Positions 29,066-37,908 of a DNA stretch of 64,000 nucleotides are shown here, one piece after another. The stretch is from NCBI RefSeq assembly GCF_031882575.1, contig NZ_CP134772.1, positions 5,801,001 through 5,865,000 of the forward strand, read 5' to 3'. The position numbers and the translations under genes are program-made. Below the pieces are notes generated by a model that made no database searches, was not told the origin of the DNA, and worked only from the letters and a program-made list of their open reading frames with translations. This stretch comes from Pseudomonas sp. VD-NE ins. Lineage in GTDB: Bacteria > Pseudomonadota > Gammaproteobacteria > Pseudomonadales > Pseudomonadaceae. Numbering within the stretch: position 1 is the stretch's first letter; every line of letters begins with the position of its first letter.

Positions 29066-30997
29066 ATGCGCCAGAAACCGGTCCCTCTGCGACCTTCAAG
29101 CCCCTCCGCTGCGCCAGCATCCCCTCCCAGGCCACAGCCGCGACCATCCGAGCCTGATTTCAATCTTCCAGGCACGTTCAGGCCAAGGACTCCTGACTCC
29201 CCAGGCCGTAGTGTTGACGCCACGACGAGTGGCGTTGCCCGCCAGGAGGCAACAGTGACGAACAGCGGGATAGCCGATTCCGTGACGCTGCCGCGCAACG
29301 CTATCACTTCACCCCTGCAACGCTACGTCGTGCAGGCCGCCGGGAGCCTGTCCGCTCATGATGCAGACGGACTGAGATCCCATAAAGGCCGCAAATATGC
29401 CGAAGTGGCAAGCCCTGACGACGCAGACGGAAATCAGACGGTGATGGTCGTCTTCCACGCAACGATGAACGCCTACCGGGCGACCTTATCGACTGAACGC
29501 CATCCCTCGGGGCCGCCGCTTTATCGAATCGCCGACAGCAACACCTGGACGCTGAAAAAACCTGTCGAATACCTGGACCCAACGAAATTCACCATCGCTC
29601 ATCTCGGGGACCCACAAGGCTACTACGGGGTTTTTGAAATCATTGCCTTCAACCGCAATCTTCCTCCTAACCCCACCGGTCTGTTTGCTTTGATTGACGA
29701 CAAGGGATGGATCAAGGTCGACCCGCTCGCAGCGCGGGGAGATCCGTCTATCCCGATCAAACTGGCACAACGGACCGATCGCGATATCTGGAACAACTAC
29801 CGTCTGCAGGGCGCAGAGGTGTTGGTCTTTCGCGCCGAGGCAGAGGCGATCGGCAGGGTCCCTGACTGGGCCAGCCGTTTCGATGAACCGGACACTCACA
29901 AGTACCTGATGGATTCGCTCACATGGGTGTTCCCGGAAAAATCCATCGCAGAGTGTGAACAACTGCTAAGAAGCTACAACCTGAGCGTCGCCCAGCAAAA
30001 CCGCCTGCGCCAGGAAATGGAGCCTGGAGGCTTTCCCGAGTGGGCCGAACAACACAAACGACTGACAGAGAATGTCGAGGACGATCAGCGCTTCAAGCAT
30101 ATCGCCGAAGAACTCGACCCCGTCGAATTCAGGGCAGGTGGCCTGAACCGTACGGATGCTTTCCCGCCTGTTCGGCAACGCTACGAGGAAAGTTTCCTGC
30201 GAAGCTATCTGGAACATGCAGGCTACAAGCGCAATAAGCACGATTATCTTTACCGAACCGACATCCCGGCCATGTTCCGCGCTGACATGCGTACACCTTT
30301 TGAACTGGCTCGGGACAAACGAATGGTGAAATTGAGGGGCAACGAATCCGGATCCACGACCAAATCGGCCTTTAGCGCGACTTTCTATGCGGACAAAGCC
30401 TCGGACTACATGATTTTTGATTACTACTCCAATCCTCGGCATTACAACACCCAGGCCAACCGTTATCCGGGGCATGTCTCTGACGGTGAATTGTCGAGCG
30501 GAAATCGACACAGTACGGATAACGATTCTGAGACATCGTTTGAAATGGACGACTCGCGTGACTATCCATTGCTGCGGCGCAAACAACGCATGGGCTTCCT
30601 TTACGTCATCGACACCCGCGGTATCGAAGTGGTCCCCCGAGACGAAAACATTTACCTGAACGACATGGATTTTGACGGTGACCCACTGGAAGGTCGGATA
30701 TCAATGCCGACGCGAGGCATCAGTGCAGAAAGAATCTGGCTGGCGAGATCGGATCGGAGCCAGGCCGCGAGAGTCGAGGATATTTTACGGCAGGCCGGTG
30801 ACAACGCTGAATCGATTGAGAAAGCCACGTGGGCAGGGATCGACGGAAAGTCTGTTTTCGTTTACGGAATCACCGCCTATGACAAATTGATAGATCAAAT
30901 AGCTCATTCCGGAGGTGTGGTGTTGAAGTTGCCCAAAGGTAGAGAAACCCAGTCCAACGACATAATCTGGCCAGTGGCCGAGCATTACCGAGCCTGA
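29066..30997 (+). CDS. Putative cholera-toxin-A-like ADP-ribosyltransferase, component 2
   Basis: 643 residues, homologous over its length to the protein at 23406 but clearly diverged. It has the same Pro-rich start (PLRPSSPSAAPASPPRPQPR), middle modules (SGPPLYRIAD, PQGYYGVFEI, TDRDIWNNYRL) and C-terminal motifs: AMFRADMRTPFEL (Arg405), AFSATFYADK (436-444), GFLYVIDTRGIEVVP (about 510-524) and PLEGRIS (Glu542) with SAERIWLA. An acidic loop DNDSETSFEMDDS is in the same place as in the first copy. The start follows GGAGTG. Compared with the ExE of arginine-specific enzymes the first Glu is replaced (P-L-E), so target and activity may differ. ADP-ribosylation is inferred only. Confidence 0.58.
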   Translation: MRQKPVPLRPSSPSAAPASPPRPQPRPSEPDFNLPGTFRPRTPDSPGRSVDATTSGVARQEATVTNSGIADSVTLPRNAITSPLQRYVVQAAGSLSAHDADGLRSHKGRKYAEVASPDDADGNQTVMVVFHATMNAYRATLSTERHPSGPPLYRIADSNTWTLKKPVEYLDPTKFTIAHLGDPQGYYGVFEIIAFNRNLPPNPTGLFALIDDKGWIKVDPLAARGDPSIPIKLAQRTDRDIWNNYRLQGAEVLVFRAEAEAIGRVPDWASRFDEPDTHKYLMDSLTWVFPEKSIAECEQLLRSYNLSVAQQNRLRQEMEPGGFPEWAEQHKRLTENVEDDQRFKHIAEELDPVEFRAGGLNRTDAFPPVRQRYEESFLRSYLEHAGYKRNKHDYLYRTDIPAMFRADMRTPFELARDKRMVKLRGNESGSTTKSAFSATFYADKASDYMIFDYYSNPRHYNTQANRYPGHVSDGELSSGNRHSTDNDSETSFEMDDSRDYPLLRRKQRMGFLYVIDTRGIEVVPRDENIYLNDMDFDGDPLEGRISMPTRGISAERIWLARSDRSQAARVEDILRQAGDNAESIEKATWAGIDGKSVFVYGITAYDKLIDQIAHSGGVVLKLPKGRETQSNDIIWPVAEHYRA

Positions 30998-31000
30998 CAA

Positions 31001-31034
31001 AAGGCGCCATTCATTTAATAATGAATGGCGCCTT
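31001..31034. terminator. Bidirectional terminator closing the toxin-like unit
   Basis: A perfect 15-bp stem AAGGCGCCATTCATT/AATGAATGGCGCCTT with a 4-base loop sits between two convergent genes, three bases after one stop and ten bases before the other. On the minus strand it is followed by TTTTG. Confidence 0.85.
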
Positions 31035-31044
31035 CCATTAAACG

Positions 31045-31605
31045 TTACTTGATAACTTCGATGACAAACGTTGCGGGTGTGTTATTGAAGGCGTTATGCC
31101 CCGTCAAATTAGGCTCTACGTTGACGAATGTGTTCAAGCCACTGCTCAAATGACGATACAACGGTTCGTCATTCTGCCGGCTGGTCAACTCGAGATAGGC
31201 CGGACCGGATTCGATATGGCTGAAGGATGCCTTCGGCACACCAAACGTACTGATTGAAAAATACTGCACGGGAGCACTGGTACTGGCCAACAGGTTATTT
31301 GTCTTGTCCTCTATGAATAACCGCGCGCCGTCGAACGCGCCCGCCAGTTCAACGCTGATTGCATATTCCTCACCCTTTGGGACGAACTTAAACCGCACGG
31401 GTGCGTCGTCTTCATGGTCAGCCAGGGTTATTAAACTGGACACACGTGAATCTGCCAGCCCCACTTTGGCTTCCAGTTTCTCGCCCATGGTTATCCGCAA
31501 GTTGCGCAGGGCCTGTTGCAGGCGTTGTTGATTGAGTACCACTGGCCGGCCATCAAGATAAAGATGCGCCGTGAATGTCTGGTCGTTTATTTTTGCTAAA
31601 GACAT
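31045..31605 (-). CDS. Hypothetical protein, 186 aa, next to toxin-like genes
   Basis: I do not recognise this protein. It is soluble, without a signal peptide, of mixed beta character (TFTAHLYLDGRPVVLNQQRL, SVELAGAFDGARLFIEDK, PATFVIEVIK), perhaps a beta-sandwich. The ATG at 31605 (MSLAKINDQTF) follows GGGAAA; an ATG four codons upstream has no ribosome binding site. It converges on the toxin-like unit and shares its terminator. A partner, immunity or binding role is possible but unsupported. Confidence 0.65.
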   Translation of the reverse strand: MSLAKINDQTFTAHLYLDGRPVVLNQQRLQQALRNLRITMGEKLEAKVGLADSRVSSLITLADHEDDAPVRFKFVPKGEEYAISVELAGAFDGARLFIEDKTNNLLASTSAPVQYFSISTFGVPKASFSHIESGPAYLELTSRQNDEPLYRHLSSGLNTFVNVEPNLTGHNAFNNTPATFVIEVIK

Positions 31606-31672
31606 GGAGTTTCCCATCCATAAACGCCGTGCCGTCGATCAATAACGGCAGGCAACACTGAAAAAGAGAGCG

Positions 31673-31903
31673 TCAAATGGCGGCCTCGGCCGCTATGATC
31701 TTGGCTGTCAAAGACATCCGCGGGACATCACCGACAGGGACTTTTTCAGATTTTCGTTTACGCCGGGCTATCACCATCAGGTCTGCATAGGTTGATGCCG
31801 CCTCAATAACACGACTAACGTTATGATCCGTCTCCGCGTGTTTCAAAATATACTTGCCGGCAATGTCGTCCCAAAATTCCCATTCATCTTCATATACAGT
31901 CAT
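31673..31903 (-). CDS. Hypothetical protein, 76 aa
   Basis: A short acidic protein (MTVYEDEWEFWDDIAGKYIL...) with a good ribosome binding site, AAGGATGAAAAC. It has a helical middle (VSRVIEAASTYADLMVIARR) and ends IIAAEAAI. It is 67 bp upstream of the 186-aa gene on the same strand, so the two may form a small operon beside the toxin-like island. No family recognised. Confidence 0.6.
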   Translation of the reverse strand: MTVYEDEWEFWDDIAGKYILKHAETDHNVSRVIEAASTYADLMVIARRKRKSEKVPVGDVPRMSLTAKIIAAEAAI

Positions 31904-32017
31904 GTTTTCATCCTTATTCTTATTCAAGTCGCCCGCTTCCTGCGGACAACTTGAAACTAAGACAAAGACAAAATCAAAACAATACTGGCCAGCGCCATCA
32001 GTTAATTCAAAGTACAA

Positions 32018-32608
32018 CTAGGCAAACAATTCACCCTGAAGCTCGTCGAGCAACGCCTGAATTGCATCCAGCCGCTGTTGGGGATCGTCGAGTTGCAACA
32101 GATCGATCTTGTCTTCTTCAGCGAATGGCAACAGATAGGCCAACTGATTGGCCAGCGATTGCTGACCCAGCGCATCGGTGCCCATGTTCAGCGCCTCCAC
32201 CATCGGGTGCTCGGCCAAGGCCTTGAGCAGCGCCACAAGGTCAGCGTCTTCGTCCTGCAACGGTTGTTCGGGCTCATCATCCAGCCACTCGATATCGGCG
32301 AGAATCAACTGGTCGCGCTGCACCTCGGTACGCAACACCGTGAACCGGCGCCCACCCTGCACTCGTATCCCCAACAAGCCGTTATCCTGCTGCTGGAAAT
32401 CGGTGATGCGTGCTTCGCAACCGACCAGGGCAAACCCTTCTGGCGCGACGCCGACTTCGTGGCCGTCAAGGATGCACACCACACCGAAACCGCCGCCCTG
32501 TTTCATGCAGCGGCCGATCATGTCGAGGTAGCGCGCTTCGAAGATCTGCAAGTCAAGATTGCAGCCGGGAAACAGCACTGTGTTCAGCGGGAAAAGCGGC
32601 AGACTCAT
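32018..32608 (-). CDS. LON substrate-binding domain protein
   Basis: 196 residues that are the N-terminal domain of Lon without ATPase or protease: LPLFPLNTVLFPGCNLDLQIFEARYLDM, GVVCILDG and a GCEARI segment. Stand-alone LON-N proteins are common in gamma-proteobacteria and their role is unclear; a substrate or partner-binding role is likely. The ATG at 32608 has AAGGA at proper distance, whereas the ATG at 32614 is too close to it. It follows the lrgB-like gene by 10 bp. Confidence 0.9.
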   Translation of the reverse strand: MSLPLFPLNTVLFPGCNLDLQIFEARYLDMIGRCMKQGGGFGVVCILDGHEVGVAPEGFALVGCEARITDFQQQDNGLLGIRVQGGRRFTVLRTEVQRDQLILADIEWLDDEPEQPLQDEDADLVALLKALAEHPMVEALNMGTDALGQQSLANQLAYLLPFAEEDKIDLLQLDDPQQRLDAIQALLDELQGELFA

Positions 32609-32618
32609 AGACATTTCC

Positions 32619-33335
32619 TTACACCACCATCGACACCGCCAACGGCAGGAATACCGCCGTGGCCACGCCCATCAGACTCATTGCCAGCGCCGCAAAAGCG
32701 CCGCACTCATCACTTTCCTGCATGGCCACCGCCGTGCCGACCGCATGCGCGGTCATGCCTAGCGCCATGCCGCGCGCTTCGGGGCTGTGCACACCGAGGC
32801 GGTTCAACAGCGTCGGACCAAAGATCGCGCCAATCACCCCGGTGATCAGTACGAACACCGCCGCCAGCGCCGCGACACCACCGATCTGCTCGGCGACCAG
32901 CATGGCAATCGGCGAGGTCACCGACTTCGGCGCCATGGTCATCAGAATCATGTGCTCGGCACCGAACCACCAGCCCAGCAACACACCCATGCCCGTTGCC
33001 ACCACTCCGCCTATCACCAGCGTAGTAAAAATCGGCCAGAACAATTGCCGAATACGCCGCAGGTTGAGATACAGCGGCACCGCCAGCGCCACGGTGGCCG
33101 GGCCGAGCAGAATGCTGAGGATCTCGGTGCTCTTGCGGTACTCGGCGTAGGTCAGGCCGCAGCCGAGCAGAATGCCAATCACCAACAGCATGGAGACCAG
33201 CACCGGTTGCAGAAAGATCCAGCGGGTTTTCTCGAACGCCGCCAGCACCAGTTGATAGGCACCGAGGGTGATGCCGATGCCGAACAGCGGATGATGAATG
33301 ACCGAAGCCCAGGCGCCTTGCCAATCAAACAGCAT
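32619..33335 (-). CDS. lrgB: LrgB/CidB-family membrane protein
   Basis: 238 residues with about six or seven membrane helices. The LrgB signature is visible in LLGPATVALAVPLYLNL, APKSVTSPIAMLVAEQIGG and GLNRLGVHSPEARGMALGMTAHAVGT-type text (here LLNRLGVHSPEARG and TAHAVGTAVA). LrgB proteins work with LrgA/CidA; proposed roles are modulation of autolysis and metabolite transport. Its ATG overlaps the stop codon of the lrgA-like gene, so the pair is coupled. Confidence 0.93.
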   Translation of the reverse strand: MLFDWQGAWASVIHHPLFGIGITLGAYQLVLAAFEKTRWIFLQPVLVSMLLVIGILLGCGLTYAEYRKSTEILSILLGPATVALAVPLYLNLRRIRQLFWPIFTTLVIGGVVATGMGVLLGWWFGAEHMILMTMAPKSVTSPIAMLVAEQIGGVAALAAVFVLITGVIGAIFGPTLLNRLGVHSPEARGMALGMTAHAVGTAVAMQESDECGAFAALAMSLMGVATAVFLPLAVSMVV

Positions 33336-33697
33336 CAGGACTCCTCCGACCGGTGCGCGTGACGCTTGACCAGGCGCTGCATCAGCACCCCGGCGAAGGC
33401 CATCGACAGGATCAGCGACAGCACCAGTGCGCCGACAATCGCCCAGAAATCGGCGGCAATGTCGCTCGCATAAACCATCACCCCCACCGCCGGCGGCACC
33501 AGCAGCAATGGCAGATAACGCAGCAGACTGCCGGCCGCGAGGTTCAACGGCTCGCCGACTTCACCGCGAACGATCAGGAAGACCAGCAACAGCAGCAGAC
33601 CGATGATCGGCCCCGGCAGCATTGGCAAGAGCAAATGATTGAGCGCGGTGCCGAGCAATTGAAACAGCACCAGCAGGGTCAGGCCACGTAGCAACAT
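33335..33697 (-). CDS. lrgA: CidA/LrgA-family holin-like protein
   Basis: 120 residues with four predicted membrane helices: LLVLFQLLGTALNHLLLP, PIIGLLLLLVFLIVRG, LLPLLLVPPAVGVMVY and WAIVGALVLSLILSMAF. The LPGPIIGL motif is typical of LrgA. Paired with the lrgB-like gene downstream. It faces the MaoC gene across a 194-bp divergent promoter region. Confidence 0.92.
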   Translation of the reverse strand: MLLRGLTLLVLFQLLGTALNHLLLPMLPGPIIGLLLLLVFLIVRGEVGEPLNLAAGSLLRYLPLLLVPPAVGVMVYASDIAADFWAIVGALVLSLILSMAFAGVLMQRLVKRHAHRSEES

Positions 33698-33891
33698 CCG
33701 ACATCTCCGTCTTACTTTTCGCCCAGCAGGGGCTCGGCATTATAAGCACGCCTGCGCTATGGATCGGCATTCGCCAAAAGCATGGTCGGTTGACCGGAGC
33801 AAATCGCCATGATGATCTACAGTGGTTCGCAGGGAGGTCAAATCCCCCCACCTGAAAAACTATAAAACCGATGAACCCAAGGAGAGTCTCA

Positions 33892-34347
33892 ATGCCCTAT
33901 GTTCCAGTTGCAGAGCTCAAAGATTATGTCGGCAAGGAACTCGGACGTTCCGAATGGCTCACCATCGATCAGGAACGCATCAACCTGTTCGCCGAAGCCA
34001 CCGGTGATTATCAGTTCATTCACGTCGACCCGGTCAAAGCCGCGCAAACGCCTTTCGGCAGCACGATTGCCCACGGTTTCCTGTCGCTGTCGCTGATCCC
34101 GAAATTGATGGAAGACATCCTCGTGCTGCCGCAAGGCGTGAAGATGGTCGTCAACTACGGCCTGGACAGCGTGCGTTTCATCCAGCCAGTGAAGGTCAAT
34201 TCCAAGGTCCGGCTCAAGGTCGATCTGGGCGAAGTGACTGAGAAAAAACCGGGCCAGTGGCTGCTCAAAGCCACCGCGACGCTTGAGATAGAAGGCTCGG
34301 ACAAACCGGCCTATATCGCCGAGCCGCTGTCGCTCTGCTTCGTCTGA
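33892..34347 (+). CDS. MaoC-family (R)-specific enoyl hydratase
   Basis: 151 residues with a single hot-dog fold. The hydratase-2 motif reads FAEATGDYQFIHVDPVKA, with the catalytic Asp and His, followed by TPFGSTIAHGFLSLSL. NodN-like MaoC proteins hydrate enoyl-CoA or related thioesters; the physiological substrate is not clear here. The ATG at 33892 follows AAGGAGAG, which decides the start against the upstream ATG at 33871. Confidence 0.9.
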   Translation: MPYVPVAELKDYVGKELGRSEWLTIDQERINLFAEATGDYQFIHVDPVKAAQTPFGSTIAHGFLSLSLIPKLMEDILVLPQGVKMVVNYGLDSVRFIQPVKVNSKVRLKVDLGEVTEKKPGQWLLKATATLEIEGSDKPAYIAEPLSLCFV

Positions 34348-34459
34348 TGGTTCTGGATGCGAAGCAGCGCACGCTGTTTCGCGTCAACACTGGTTTTACC
34401 GGCTGCATTAGTTCACATAGCTGCGGCATACTCGGTCGCCTAATTGCCCGGATCCCGCT

Positions 34460-36187
34460 ATGCGCTCACTTGCTCGTCTTGCACCCCTTGCCTTGACCCT
34501 GATGCTCACCGCTTGCGGCGACGGCGAATCGCTGTTGCCGCCGGATGCGCGCCTGCCCGACGGCGGTCGCTATCGCGGTGAACTGGTCGATGGCTTGCTG
34601 CAAGGTCAGGGCCGCGTCGACTACCCCAACGGCAGTTGGTATGCCGGGCAGTTCGATAAGGGCCAGTGGCATGGTCAGGGCGAATGGCATGGCAGCAATG
34701 GCGAAGTCTATCGCGGGCAGTTTCAGCAAGGCCTGTTCGACGGTCAGGGCAGCCTGACCACCAACGCCAGCAGTTACACCGGCGGCTTCAAGCAGGGCCG
34801 CCGCGAAGGCGAAGGCACCCTGAAAGAAAACGCCATGACCTACCGTGGCGAATTCAAGGCCGACCAATATTCCGGGCTCGGCCGCCTGGAAATGGACGAC
34901 GGCAGCTCCTATCAAGGCCAGTTCGCCCACGGCAAACCGAACGGTGAGGGTCAGCGCGGCGACTCCAGCGGTAATTCATTCACCGGGCACTTCGTCAACG
35001 GTCAGCTGGAAGGCAACGGCACGTTCAACAGCGCTGACGGCGACATCTATGTCGGCGGTTTCAAGAACAACCAATTGCATGGCAAGGGCCGCTACGAAAA
35101 TGCTGACGGCGATGTCTGGCTCGGCCAGTTCAAGGAAGGCGCGCTGACCGGCAAGGGCGAACTGATCGGCGCCGACGGCAGCCACTACATCGGCGCATTC
35201 AGTGACTGGCGCTTCAGCGGGCCGGGCCGTTTGAACCTGTCTGATGGCAGCTTCTATATTGGCGGTTTCGACAACGACAGCTACTCCGGACGCGGCACGC
35301 TAGTGCTCACCGATGGCAGCGTGATGAGTGGCACCTGGATCAACGGCCAGCGTGTGCGCGATGCCGACGGCAAGTTGCTGCCCGACACCCTCGAACTCGG
35401 CCTGCTCGCTCAGGGCCGCCTGCTCGAAGACGCATTGGCCGCCATCCCCGCTTCGACCCCGGCGGTCGAGTTGTACACCCTGACCCTCGGCGGTGACGGC
35501 AAGCAAAGCGTGTTCCTGCGCGAATCCGATTATGTCGCCAACATGCTCAACACGCGCTTCGGCGCCTATGGCCAGATCCGTCTGGTCAACCACCGCGATC
35601 ACCTCGGCGACCGGCCGATGGCCACCCGCGAAAACCTGCGCCGCGCCGCACAAACCCTCGCCGAGCGCAGCGGCCCGGAAGATCTGCTGTTCATCTACCT
35701 GACCAGCCACGGCACCGCCGAGCATGAACTGGTGCTCGACCAGCCGCGCATGGAACTGGCTGACCTGCCCGCCGACGAACTCGCCGCCGTGCTGGCGCCG
35801 TTGAAGAATCGCGACAAGATCATCGTGATTTCGTCGTGCTACTCCGGCGGTTTCATCCCGGCGCTGAAAGACGAACGCACGCTGATCATGACCGCCTCGC
35901 GCGCGGATCGGGTGTCCTTCGGCTGCTCGGAAGAAGCCAACTTCACCTATTTCGGTGATGCCCTGTTCGCCCAGGCGCTGAACCAGACCGACGATCTGGA
36001 GCAGGCCTTCAAACTGGCCAAGGCCACCGTCGCCGAGCGTGAACTGGCGGACAATTTCGAAGCCTCGGAGCCGCAGATCTGGGCACCGAAAACCGTGCTG
36101 TCGCACTGGCAACTGCTGCGCAAACAGCAAGCAAGAAAAGCTTTGCAAAGTGCTGCATTGAACGACGGAGCGATAAAGAGCAACTAA
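34460..36187 (+). CDS. MORN-repeat lipoprotein with C13-type caspase-like protease domain
   Basis: 575 residues. A lipoprotein signal ends LTAC (Cys19), so it is probably outer-membrane anchored. Residues about 35-300 hold eleven or twelve MORN repeats of about 23 residues (YRGELVDGLLQGQGRVDYPNG is one register). Residues about 335-540 are a peptidase C13 (legumain-like, caspase-fold) domain with the catalytic His417 in YLTSHGTAEH and Cys460 in VISSCYSGGF. This architecture is known from conserved proteins of pseudomonads (the PA4016 position as I recall it). MORN repeats often bind membranes or proteins, and the protease target is unknown. It has its own promoter region of about 110 bp. Confidence 0.85.
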   Translation: MRSLARLAPLALTLMLTACGDGESLLPPDARLPDGGRYRGELVDGLLQGQGRVDYPNGSWYAGQFDKGQWHGQGEWHGSNGEVYRGQFQQGLFDGQGSLTTNASSYTGGFKQGRREGEGTLKENAMTYRGEFKADQYSGLGRLEMDDGSSYQGQFAHGKPNGEGQRGDSSGNSFTGHFVNGQLEGNGTFNSADGDIYVGGFKNNQLHGKGRYENADGDVWLGQFKEGALTGKGELIGADGSHYIGAFSDWRFSGPGRLNLSDGSFYIGGFDNDSYSGRGTLVLTDGSVMSGTWINGQRVRDADGKLLPDTLELGLLAQGRLLEDALAAIPASTPAVELYTLTLGGDGKQSVFLRESDYVANMLNTRFGAYGQIRLVNHRDHLGDRPMATRENLRRAAQTLAERSGPEDLLFIYLTSHGTAEHELVLDQPRMELADLPADELAAVLAPLKNRDKIIVISSCYSGGFIPALKDERTLIMTASRADRVSFGCSEEANFTYFGDALFAQALNQTDDLEQAFKLAKATVAERELADNFEASEPQIWAPKTVLSHWQLLRKQQARKALQSAALNDGAIKSN

Positions 36188-36214
36188 GCTGAACAGTATC
36201 AAGGGAGAGACACT

Positions 36215-36856
36215 ATGTACTTGACGCCTCAGCACGTATTGCTTGCCGGAGCCACCGGGTTGACCGGTGAACATCTGCTCGACCGTTTGCTCAACGAGCC
36301 GACGATTTCTCGCGTGCTCGCCCCTTCGCGTCGGCCACTGGCGGAACATCCGCACCTGGAAAACCCGGTCGGCGATCCGCAGGCGTTTCTGCCGCAACTC
36401 AGTGGCCGCATCGATATCGCCTATTGCTGCCTCGGCACCACGATCAAGCAGGCCGGCTCGGAAGCGGCATTTCGCGCGGTGGATCTGGACATGGTGGTGG
36501 CGTTCGCCAAACGTGCGCGGGAAATGGGCGCGCGGCATCTGATCGTCATCAGTGCAATTGGCGCCGATCCGAAATCGTCGGTTTTCTATAACCGCGTCAA
36601 AGGCGAAATGGAGCAGGCCTTGCGTGCGCAGGACTGGCCGCAACTGACCATTTGCCGACCTTCGCTGTTGTTGGGTGAACGGACAGAACCGCGTCTAGCC
36701 GAGCAATTGGCCGGGCCGTTGTCGAAGCTGATCCCGGGTAAATACCGGGGCATCGAAGCGTGCCAATTGGCGCGGGCGATGTGGCGGCTGGCGCTGGAAG
36801 AACAGGATGGGGTGCGGGTGATCGAGTCGGATGAACTGCGCAAGCTAGGCAAATAA
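36215..36856 (+). CDS. Atypical short-chain dehydrogenase (HTATIP2-like NAD(P)-binding protein)
   Basis: 213 residues with an N-terminal Rossmann motif [38 protein letters not shown] and [25 protein letters not shown] match the atypical SDR group to which HTATIP2/YbjT-like proteins belong, with YNRVK as the degenerate YxxxK. Substrate unknown. It lies 27 bp after the MORN-protease gene on the same strand and could be co-transcribed with it. Confidence 0.82.
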   Translation: MYLTPQHVLLAGATGLTGEHLLDRLLNEPTISRVLAPSRRPLAEHPHLENPVGDPQAFLPQLSGRIDIAYCCLGTTIKQAGSEAAFRAVDLDMVVAFAKRAREMGARHLIVISAIGADPKSSVFYNRVKGEMEQALRAQDWPQLTICRPSLLLGERTEPRLAEQLAGPLSKLIPGKYRGIEACQLARAMWRLALEEQDGVRVIESDELRKLGK

Positions 36857-36868
36857 ACTTACGCCGCA

Positions 36869-36975
36869 TGATCGTTCCCACGCTCTGCGTGGGAATGCAG
36901 CCATGGACGCTCTGCGTCCCAAAGCGTGACGCAGAGCGTCACCGGAGGCTTTACCACGCAGAGCGTGGGAACGAT
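36869..36975. repeat. Inverted repeat element (GATCGTTCCCACGC family), copy 2
   Basis: Outer ends TGATCGTTCCCACGCTCTGC (from 36869) and GCAGAGCGTGGGAACGAT (to 36975) face each other, with internal GACGCTCTGCGTC and GACGCAGAGCGTC pieces that also pair. It is the same family as 371-483. Confidence 0.8.
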
Positions 36976-36983
36976 CTGTCTAA

Positions 36984-37268
36984 CTACAATCCGCCCGTTG
37001 CCTGAAACCCCACGCCGATAACCGTCAGCAAGGACAACGGCAACAGCAGCGTATCGAGCAAGGCACTCGCCGGCAGATCCACCCCCGGATAGCCCGGCGC
37101 CTCAGCCCCGAACCGATCCATCGCACAACACCCGCCATTCAGCGCATACAAATCCAGCCGCGTCCCGGAGTACACCACCGGCGCACCGGGTTTGGCCGCA
37201 TCGAGGGTGCGCGCCGTGGCGCACCCGGTCAGCAACAACGCCAACCCGAGCACCAGCAGCTTATTCAT
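36984..37268 (-). CDS. YceK/YidQ-family lipoprotein
   Basis: 94 residues. The signal [16 protein letters not shown] has the lipobox LLTGC. The mature part includes [16 protein letters not shown] and ends in a hydrophobic stretch [21 protein letters not shown], as in E. coli YceK/YidQ. Function unknown. The ATG at 37268 overlaps the last codons of ubiX by 8 bp, so it is probably translated from the mpl-ubiX transcript. Confidence 0.85.
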   Translation of the reverse strand: MNKLLVLGLALLLTGCATARTLDAAKPGAPVVYSGTRLDLYALNGGCCAMDRFGAEAPGYPGVDLPASALLDTLLLPLSLLTVIGVGFQATGGL

Positions 37269-37908
37269 CACTGCTCAGATGATGCTCACCCCAGCGCGGC
37301 AGCATGTCCTGGGGAATGCCGAGCAGATTGAGAATCCGCGCCACGACGAAATCGATCAGGTCATCGATGGTCTGCGGCTGGTGATAGAAACCCGGCGAGG
37401 CCGGCAGAATCGTCACGCCCATGTTCGACAGCTTGAGCATGTGCTCCAGATGAATACTCGAATAGGGCGCTTCGCGCGGCACCAGAATCAATTGGCGACG
37501 CTCCTTCAAAGTGACATCGGCGGCGCGTTCGATCAGGTTGTTGCAGGCGCCGGTGGCAATCGCCGACAACGTCCCGGTAGAGCAAGGCACCACGACCATC
37601 GCCGCTGGAGCGCCAGACCCCGAGGCCACCGGCGACATCCAGTCTTCCTTGCCGTACACGCGAATCTGCCCGGCGGCAGCTCCGGTGTATTCGGTCAGGA
37701 AGGCCTGCATCATTTGCGGCTTGGGCGGCAGCGTGACATCGGTCTCGGTGGCCATGACCAGTTGCGCAGCCTTGGAAATCAGGAAGTGCACTTCGCGATC
37801 TTCGCGCACCAAGCAATCGAGCAGACGCAAACCATACTGCGCGCCGGACGCGCCGGTCATCGCCAGTGTGATGCGTTCGGGGCCATTGCCCTGCGAAAAA
37901 GTGTTCAT
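37261..37908 (-). CDS. ubiX: Flavin prenyltransferase UbiX
   Basis: 215 residues. UbiX attaches a dimethylallyl group to FMN to make the prenyl-FMN cofactor of UbiD in ubiquinone synthesis. The motifs [37 protein letters not shown] and [18 protein letters not shown] are typical. It overlaps mpl by 4 bp (ATGA). Confidence 0.97.
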   Translation of the reverse strand: MNTFSQGNGPERITLAMTGASGAQYGLRLLDCLVREDREVHFLISKAAQLVMATETDVTLPPKPQMMQAFLTEYTGAAAGQIRVYGKEDWMSPVASGSGAPAAMVVVPCSTGTLSAIATGACNNLIERAADVTLKERRQLILVPREAPYSSIHLEHMLKLSNMGVTILPASPGFYHQPQTIDDLIDFVVARILNLLGIPQDMLPRWGEHHLSSDE

